NCBI GenBank assembly: GCA_036403515.1
Contig: DASWQV010000010.1
Coordinates: 1-12,262 of the forward strand
DNA from: VRUE01 sp036403515
GTDB taxonomy: Bacteria > Actinomycetota > Thermoleophilia > Solirubrobacterales > 70-9
DNA length: 12,262 bases
Direction: 5' to 3'
The translations under genes and the position numbers were made by a program. The notes below the pieces were generated by a model. It searched no databases. It had not been told where the DNA came from and saw only the letters and a list, made by a program, of their open reading frames with translations. Each line of letters begins with the position of its first letter. The first letter of the stretch is position 1. Positions 7,943 to 12,262 of the stretch are shown here, in pieces.

Positions 7943-8934
7943 CGAGGCGGCCCCACTCCGCGCCGGTCGCTCGGCAGGCCGGCGACCGCGCGTACGCCGT
8001 CGTCCATGTGCCGTTGTCGCCGCCGCTCGTAGAGCTTGCGTTGGATGGAGAGCGTGGTCACGCCGGCGATCACGATCCCTGTCAGGTTGACCGCCAGCTG
8101 GGCCATCGCCCCGCGCCATTCGGACCAGTCGGTATCCGCCGCGGCGACGCCGATGTTGGCGGCGGCGGGGATTGTTGTGACCGAGATCAGCACCCCGATC
8201 AGCGCGCCTGACTTGGCCGAGGTCAGCGAGAGCAGGCCGGCGGCGCCGGCGAAGCAGGCGACGAGGAAGGAGAAGTCATCGGGCTTGGAGATGAATTGGG
8301 TGAGCGGATGCATCGAGCCGCTGAAGTCCGCGTCGAGCATGCCGGTCCCCTTGGCGAGGAGAGTGAAGAGGAAGGCGGCGCTGATCCCGACCGGAAAGCC
8401 GAGTGCGAGGGCGGCGAGCGAGCGCAGGGCAACGCTCCGCCGCCTCTCGACGACCGCGACGCAGAAGCCCGCGAGCGGTCCGAACTCGGGCCCGACGACC
8501 ATCGCGCCGACGATCAGGATTGGCGAGCCGAGGAAGATCCCGACCGAGGCGATCAGGCAGGCCAGCACCATGAAGATCAGGAAATTGCCGCCGAGCTCGG
8601 TGGTCTCCGAGGTGCGTGTCTCAACCTCCTCCCAGACGACCGCGTCGGAGGGCCTGCCGCGGGCCGCGCGCTCTGCCCGACTCGCCGCCTCCGAGAGCTG
8701 CGAGTCGATCTGCTCGAGCGAGATCGAGCCGTCGCGGGCGACACCCAGCTCCTTCAGGTCGCCGATCAGCACGCTGGCTTCCTCGCGGGCGATGTCGCAG
8801 AGGACAACGTCGCCCTTTGGCTGGCGAGCGGCGCCGGCAAGGAAGATGAGATTGCAGACAGACGGGGCCGCTTCGAGCAGGTCGAGGACCTTCGCGCAGC
8901 GGTCTTCCGGGACGACGATCCGCAGGTGGACCAT
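7939..8934 (-). CDS. DUF389 / TIGR00341-like multi-pass membrane protein
   Basis: This 331-residue inner-membrane protein belongs to the DUF389 family, whose function is not established. Residues 1-110 form a soluble domain beginning MVHLRIVVPEDRC, resembling the small alpha/beta domain of the family. From about residue 115 to 298 there are roughly six hydrophobic segments with the family-typical stretches SPILIVGAMVVGPEFGPL (137-154) and TSAKSGALIGVLISVTTIPAAANIG (238-262). A basic tail follows (RKLYERRRQRH). ATG 8934 is chosen because homology starts there and a TAnnnT box lies 6 nt upstream; the frame continues open further but would run into the divergent phosphatase gene. It is cotranscribed with the 48-residue gene. 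This minus-strand unit separates ispD from ispF. The family call is good; the role is unknown. Confidence 0.88.
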   Translation of the reverse strand: MVHLRIVVPEDRCAKVLDLLEAAPSVCNLIFLAGAARQPKGDVVLCDIAREEASVLIGDLKELGVARDGSISLEQIDSQLSEAASRAERAARGRPSDAVVWEEVETRTSETTELGGNFLIFMVLACLIASVGIFLGSPILIVGAMVVGPEFGPLAGFCVAVVERRRSVALRSLAALALGFPVGISAAFLFTLLAKGTGMLDADFSGSMHPLTQFISKPDDFSFLVACFAGAAGLLSLTSAKSGALIGVLISVTTIPAAANIGVAAADTDWSEWRGAMAQLAVNLTGIVIAGVTTLSIQRKLYERRRQRHMDDGVRAVAGLPSDRRGVGPPR

Positions 8935-8940
8935 GGCCTC

Positions 8941-8970
8941 AGCGTATCCGCGGCCCGGGTCGCCTAATCT
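8941..8970. promoter_or_regulatory. Overlapping divergent promoters, DUF389 gene and PHP gene
   Basis: On the minus strand TACGCT (8946-8941) ends 6 nt before ATG 8934. On the plus strand TAATCT (8965-8970) ends 9 nt before ATG 8980. Only 45 bp separate the two start codons. With a 17-bp spacer, the -35 position of each promoter would fall on the -10 of the other. Both transcripts would be nearly leaderless, and the two promoters may exclude each other. Confidence 0.45.
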
Positions 8971-8979
8971 CGCCTCTCC

Positions 8980-9831
8980 ATGCTCACCGATTACCACCTG
9001 CACCTGCGTCCGGACGAGCCCGGCACGACCACGGAGCGCTACTTCACCGCCGAGAACGTCGAGCGTTACCTCGCCGCCGCGGCGGAGGCGGGCATTGGCG
9101 AGCTGGGCGTTTCCGAGCACGTCTACCGCTTCACGCAAGCTCTCGACCTCTGGCGCCATCCGCTCTGGGAGGAACAGGCTCGCGACGATCTCGACGCCTA
9201 CTGCGACTTCGTCCGCGGCACGCCGCTGCGGCTGGGGATCGAGTGCGACTTCATCCCGGCCGCCGAGGACCGCACCGCGGCGCTGCTCGAGGCACGTGAC
9301 TTCGACTACGTGGTCGGCTCGGTCCACTTCCTCGGCGATGCCGCGGTCGATCACCCTGGCTGGGACGTCTGGGAAAGCAAGGGCGATCCGGATGAGGTCT
9401 GGCGTCGCTACTTCGCCGCCGTCGCGGAGTGCGCCCGCTCCGGCCTCTTCGACATCCTCGCCCACCCCGATCTCGTCAAGGTCTGGGGCGGCGCCAGGCC
9501 GCTGCCCGAGCGCGATCCGCGCCACTACTACGAGCCGGCGGTCGAAGCGATCGCCGAGAGCGGCATCGCGGTTGAGCTCTCGACCGCGGGGCTGCGCAAG
9601 CCGGTTGGCGAGATCTACCCCGCCCTTGGCTTTGCCGAGATGTGCGTCGAGGCGGGCGCGTCCTTCGCGCTCTCCTCCGACGCCCACCTGCCCGAGCAGG
9701 TCGGCTTCGCTTACGACCGGGCGCTCGAGTTCCTCGCCGACCTCGAAGTCGAGGAGATCTGTGTTTTCGAGCGCCGCCAGCGCCGGCTGGAGCCCCTGCC
9801 AAGCCCGGTGCCTGGAGATCCGAAGCGATGA
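8980..9831 (+). CDS. PHP-domain phosphatase, histidinol-phosphatase-like (HisK/HisJ type)
   Basis: The 283-residue cytoplasmic metal-dependent phosphoesterase has the PHP trinuclear-site motifs in order: DYHLHL (residues 4-9, His6 and His8), SEH (45-47), GIECDF (86-91, Glu88), GSVHFL (113-118, His116), AHPDL (161-165, His162) and SSDAH (232-236, Asp234 and His236). The order and spacing resemble monofunctional histidinol-phosphate phosphatases, so the likely reaction is histidinol phosphate to histidinol in histidine synthesis. No other his gene is nearby, so another phosphorylated substrate is possible. The start codon follows a TAnnnT box by 9 nt. Its stop overlaps the ispF start as ATGA, so the two are coupled. 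The PHP fold is very secure; the substrate is moderately so. Confidence 0.88.
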   Translation: MLTDYHLHLRPDEPGTTTERYFTAENVERYLAAAAEAGIGELGVSEHVYRFTQALDLWRHPLWEEQARDDLDAYCDFVRGTPLRLGIECDFIPAAEDRTAALLEARDFDYVVGSVHFLGDAAVDHPGWDVWESKGDPDEVWRRYFAAVAECARSGLFDILAHPDLVKVWGGARPLPERDPRHYYEPAVEAIAESGIAVELSTAGLRKPVGEIYPALGFAEMCVEAGASFALSSDAHLPEQVGFAYDRALEFLADLEVEEICVFERRQRRLEPLPSPVPGDPKR

Positions 9832-10283
9832 GTGTCGGCATCGGCTACGACAGCCACCGCTTCGCCGACGGCCGGCGGCTGGTCCTCGGCGGGGTTGAGG
9901 TCGAGCACCCACGCGGCCTCTCGGGGCACTCCGACGCCGACGTGCTCACCCATGCAGTGATCGACGCGCTGCTCGGCGCCGCCGGGCAGGGTGACATCGG
10001 GGCGCTCTTCCCCGACGATGAGGAGGTATGGCGCGACGCCGACTCGATCGACCTGCTGCGCACCGCCGTCGGCACCGTCTCGGGCCGGATCGTCAACATC
10101 GACGCGACCTTGGTCTGCGAGGAGCCGCGGATCGGACCGCTGCGCGCAGAGATGGAGCGCATCCTCGCCGAGGCGACCTCGGCCCGGGTCACCGTCAAGG
10201 CGACGACCAACGAGGGGATGGGATGGATCGGTCGTGGCGAGGGGATCGCCTGCATCGCCGTCGCCTCGGTGGATAGCGACTAG
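9828..10283 (+). CDS. ispF: 2-C-methyl-D-erythritol 2,4-cyclodiphosphate synthase IspF
   Basis: IspF converts CDP-ME 2-phosphate to MEcPP and CMP, the fifth step of the MEP pathway, as a homotrimer. The 151 residues contain the zinc ligands Asp8 and His10 (GYDSHRF) and His42 (DADVLTHAV), the conserved LSGHSDAD (31-38), GDIGALFPD (55-63) and the C-terminal ATTNEGMGWIGRGEGIA segment (125-141). The length is typical. ATG 9828 overlaps the phosphatase stop (ATGA), and a GGAG lies 10 nt upstream. In many bacteria ispF directly follows ispD; here more than 2 kb separate them. The stop TAG is also part of the TAnnnT box of the next gene. Confidence 0.97.
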   Translation: MSVGIGYDSHRFADGRRLVLGGVEVEHPRGLSGHSDADVLTHAVIDALLGAAGQGDIGALFPDDEEVWRDADSIDLLRTAVGTVSGRIVNIDATLVCEEPRIGPLRAEMERILAEATSARVTVKATTNEGMGWIGRGEGIACIAVASVDSD

Positions 10284-10286
10284 GCT
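10281..10286 (+). promoter_or_regulatory. Candidate -10 box for leaderless acyl-CoA synthetase mRNA
   Basis: TAGGCT overlaps the ispF stop codon and ends 9 nt before GTG 10296. No ribosome-binding site is seen in the 12-nt gap between the genes, which favours a separate leaderless transcript over translation from the ispF message. Confidence 0.4.
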
Positions 10287-10295
10287 TCGCGGTCC

Positions 10296-11945
10296 GTGGG
10301 AGCTCTCGGTTCCATAGCTGCCGGCGTCCGCCAGTCGGTCTCCGACTCGGCCTTCGAGGCGAAGGTTCTGCGCGAGGCCGGGATAGTCGGTTTGATCCGA
10401 CCCGACAAGGCCGCCAAGGTTGCCGCCACGTTCCTGCGTTGGGGCGCCTCGCCGGCGACCGGCGTCGCCACTGCGGCGCACAAATATCCGCACGAGACGA
10501 TGCTGATCGACGAACGCGGCTCGCTCAGTTTCGAGCGCGTCCACCAGCGCTCCAACGCGCTCGCCCATTCCTTCGCCGAGATGGGAATCGGTCCCGGCGA
10601 CGGAATCGGAGTGATGTGCCGCAACCATCGCGGCTTCGTCGAGACGACCCTCGCCGCGGCCAAGCTCGGCGCCAGCGCGCTCTACCTCAACACGATGTTC
10701 GCCGGGCCCCAGCTGGTCGAGGTGATGCGGCGCGAGGAGCCCAAGGCACTGGTCTACGACGAGGAGTTCGCCGGGCTGCTGGAGGGCGTGGACGATGGCA
10801 TCGAGCGCGTGGTCGCCTGGCACGACGCCGAGGTCGACGGCGTCTCGCTCGACTCGCTGATCGCCGCCGGCGACGGCTCAAACCTCAAGCCACCGCCCGA
10901 CAAACCGCGCTTCGTCATCCTCACCTCGGGCACGACGGGCACCCCGAAGGGCGCCCAACGCTCCAACCCCGACGGCCTGCTGGCGATCGCCGCCTTGATC
11001 GACAAGATTCCGTACCGGGCACGCCAGACGATGATGATCGCGGCGCCCCTCTTTCACTCCTGGGGCTTCTTTCACTTCGTGATGAGCCTGCCGACCGCCT
11101 CGACGATGGTCCTGCGCCGGCGCTTCGACGAGGAGGAAACGCTGCGCGCCGTGCAGGATTACCGCGCCGACGTGCTGGCGGTCGTGCCAGTGATGCTGCA
11201 GCGCATCCTGCGGCTCCCCGAGGAGACCCTCAACGCCTACGACCTGTCCTCGCTGCGGATCACCTCTGCCTCCGGCTCGGCGCTGCCCGGCGAGCTGGCG
11301 ATCGAGTGGATGGACCGCTTCGGCGACAACATCTACAACCTCTACGGCTCCACCGAGGTCGCCTACGCGACCGTCGCCACACCTGAGGATCTGCGCGCTG
11401 CGCCGGGCACGGCGGGACGCCCGCCTCGTGGCACGGTGGTCCGGCTCTACGACGAGGCCGGGCGGCAGGTGCCCACCGGTGAGGTCGGGCGGATCTTCGT
11501 CGGCAACGAGATGTCCTTCGAGGGCTATACCGGCGGCGGTGGCAAGGAGGTGATCGATGGCCTGCTCAGCAGCGGCGACGTCGGCCATCTCGACGTCGAC
11601 GGACGCCTCTTCATCGACGGTCGTGACGACGAGATGATCGTCTCCGGTGGCGAGAACGTCTTCCCGCGCGAGGTGGAGGACCTGCTCGCCGATCACAACG
11701 CCGTTGTCGAGGTTGCCGTGATCGGAGTCGACGACGAGGAGTTCGGCCAGCGCCTCAAGGCCTTTGTCGTCGCCGCGGCGGACGCCGAGGTCTCCGAAAA
11801 AGAGCTGAGAGCCCACATCAAGGCCAACCTCGCCTCATACAAGGCGCCGCGAGAGATTGAGTTCCTCGACGAGCTGCCGCGCAACGCCACCGGGAAGGTG
11901 CTCAAGCGGGAACTGCACGCGCGTGAGGCTGAGAAGTCGGCTTAG
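10296..11945 (+). CDS. AMP-binding acyl-CoA synthetase / fatty acid-CoA ligase
   Basis: This 549-residue ANL-superfamily enzyme activates a carboxylic acid, probably a fatty acid, with ATP and then transfers it to CoA. The core motifs are intact: P-loop LTSGTTGTPKG (residues 209-219), the A5 motif YGSTEVA (350-356), Asp428 in SSGDVG, Arg443 in FIDGRDDEMIVSGGENVFP (439-457) and the C-terminal catalytic lysine Lys534 in PRNATGKVLKREL (528-540). The first about 60 residues, before the canonical domain, are helical and resemble the N-terminal region of actinobacterial FadD-type ligases. The start is GTG 10296, supported by the upstream TAGGCT box. The chain length and identity of the substrate cannot be read from sequence. 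No beta-oxidation or polyketide gene lies beside it in the window. Confidence 0.94.
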   Translation: MGALGSIAAGVRQSVSDSAFEAKVLREAGIVGLIRPDKAAKVAATFLRWGASPATGVATAAHKYPHETMLIDERGSLSFERVHQRSNALAHSFAEMGIGPGDGIGVMCRNHRGFVETTLAAAKLGASALYLNTMFAGPQLVEVMRREEPKALVYDEEFAGLLEGVDDGIERVVAWHDAEVDGVSLDSLIAAGDGSNLKPPPDKPRFVILTSGTTGTPKGAQRSNPDGLLAIAALIDKIPYRARQTMMIAAPLFHSWGFFHFVMSLPTASTMVLRRRFDEEETLRAVQDYRADVLAVVPVMLQRILRLPEETLNAYDLSSLRITSASGSALPGELAIEWMDRFGDNIYNLYGSTEVAYATVATPEDLRAAPGTAGRPPRGTVVRLYDEAGRQVPTGEVGRIFVGNEMSFEGYTGGGGKEVIDGLLSSGDVGHLDVDGRLFIDGRDDEMIVSGGENVFPREVEDLLADHNAVVEVAVIGVDDEEFGQRLKAFVVAAADAEVSEKELRAHIKANLASYKAPREIEFLDELPRNATGKVLKRELHAREAEKSA

Positions 11946-11947
11946 GA

Positions 11948-12066
11948 TCTTGACCGATCCCGGTAGGGGTTTCACTTAACTTTTTGGATGGAGCGACCCT
12001 GCTGACGCCTCAAGGTGGGCGCCCAAAAAGTACAAGACGTTCCACCCCTACCGGGATCGGTCAAGA
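11948..12066. repeat. 119-bp hairpin element with perfect 23-bp arms
   Basis: Left arm 11948-11970 (starts TCTTGACCGATCCCGG) is the exact reverse complement of 12044-12066. Inside, ACTTTTTGG (11979-11987) pairs with CCAAAAAGT (12023-12031), extended outward by CTT/AAG, and GCGACCC (11993-11999) pairs with GGGCGC (12017-12022) with one bulged A. The whole element can fold as one long interrupted hairpin. It starts 2 nt after the acyl-CoA synthetase stop. No flanking target duplication was seen. It may be a MITE-like repeat, a structured RNA or a 3'-end element. Confidence 0.88.
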
Positions 12067-12082
12067 GTTCATCTCGCTAGTC

Positions 12083-12103
12083 CGCTAAATGCGCGTTTTA
12101 GCG
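12083..12103. repeat. Short hairpin upstream of the last gene
   Basis: CGCTAAA (12083-12089) pairs exactly with TTTAGCG (12097-12103) around a 7-nt loop. It lies between the 119-bp element and the promoter-like box of the last gene. It has no T-run; it may be an operator or a remnant structure. Together with the 119-bp element and the TAGGTT box, this is all I see in the 205-nt gap. Confidence 0.4.
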
Positions 12104-12137
12104 TTGAGCTGGGTAGATAGGCCTCCGGTGCGGATAG

Positions 12138-12143
12138 TAGGTT
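12138..12143 (+). promoter_or_regulatory. Candidate -10 box for leaderless mRNA of the last gene
   Basis: TAGGTT (TAnnnT) ends 7 nt before ATG 12151. No ribosome-binding site is visible in between. Confidence 0.4.
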
Positions 12144-12150
12144 GGCGCTC

Positions 12151-12262
12151 ATGGGGGAACCTGGGGTTCAGCTGAGAGCGGTTGGGGCGGCTACTGAGGA
12201 GCTGCACGAGACCGCCAAGCAGGCGCTCGAGTGGGTGCGGGTCAGCGAGGAGCGCGTCGCCA
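12151..12262 (+). CDS. Unidentified protein, N-terminal 37 codons (3' end outside window)
   Basis: An open frame starts at ATG 12151 and runs past the window edge. The product begins MGEPGVQLRAVGAATEELHE and continues with an acidic, helix-favouring stretch rich in Glu, Ala and Val. There is no signal peptide or membrane segment so far. The start is supported by the TAGGTT box 7 nt upstream and by GC-rich codon third positions. Too little is visible to name a family; coiled-coil or signalling proteins are possible, but I do not claim either. Confidence 0.55.
   Translation, partial: MGEPGVQLRAVGAATEELHETAKQALEWVRVSEERVA

Noticed and set aside
8036..9898. A 620-codon plus-strand open frame opposite the DUF389 gene and through the phosphatase gene.
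   Set aside because: The product is Arg/Ser/Pro/Ala-rich with no domain. Both overlapping genes carry recognisable families in other frames.
11948..12066. Classical rho-independent terminator for the acyl-CoA synthetase gene.
   Set aside because: No T-run follows the stem, the spacer is 73 nt and the structure is far longer than a normal terminator.

Overview
The window is a GC-rich chromosomal segment that looks actinobacterial. It carries clpC, disA, carD, ispD and ispF in the relative order found in actinomycetes; the mycobacterial chromosome keeps clpC1, disA and carD-ispD-ispF close together. The mix of genes and the many leaderless-looking starts suggest a deep-branching actinobacterium, possibly class Thermoleophilia (Solirubrobacterales-like). 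That class assignment is an inference from gene content and style, not something the sequence proves.

Layout, left to right. Bases 1-2205 are the 3' part of clpC, followed by a tandem 35-bp repeat and a hairpin. A diverged aldo/keto reductase (2368-3501) comes next and is followed at once by a 110-bp near-perfect hairpin. A 14-helix MFS exporter (3690-5138) follows. After a 188-bp lower-GC leader comes a housekeeping run: disA (c-di-AMP synthase), carD (RNA polymerase regulator) and ispD (MEP pathway). Convergent to ispD is a two-gene minus-strand unit, a DUF389 membrane protein whose stop overlaps the start of a 48-residue two-helix membrane protein. Divergent from it is a PHP-family phosphatase that overlaps ispF by ATGA. 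An AMP-binding acyl-CoA synthetase follows, then a 119-bp hairpin element with perfect 23-bp arms, and the first 37 codons of an unrecognised gene at the right edge.

Functionally, ispD and ispF are the third and fifth steps of non-mevalonate isoprenoid synthesis. They are adjacent or fused in many bacteria but are split here by the DUF389/PHP block. disA, carD and clpC are stress and envelope housekeeping functions that often travel together. The reductase, exporter and acyl-CoA synthetase look like independent single-gene units.

The least ordinary observations are: (i) a 39-bp palindromic element inserted exactly in frame in ispD, adding 13 residues; (ii) the lack of any canonical start codon for ispD, and an AUU preceded by a strong ribosome-binding site for carD; (iii) six genes whose start codon lies 6-9 nt after a TAnnnT box, suggesting leaderless mRNAs; (iv) two long hairpin elements placed 0-2 nt after stop codons; (v) loss of the catalytic lysine in the aldo/keto reductase. 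I found no rRNA, tRNA, CRISPR array, transposase or phage gene.
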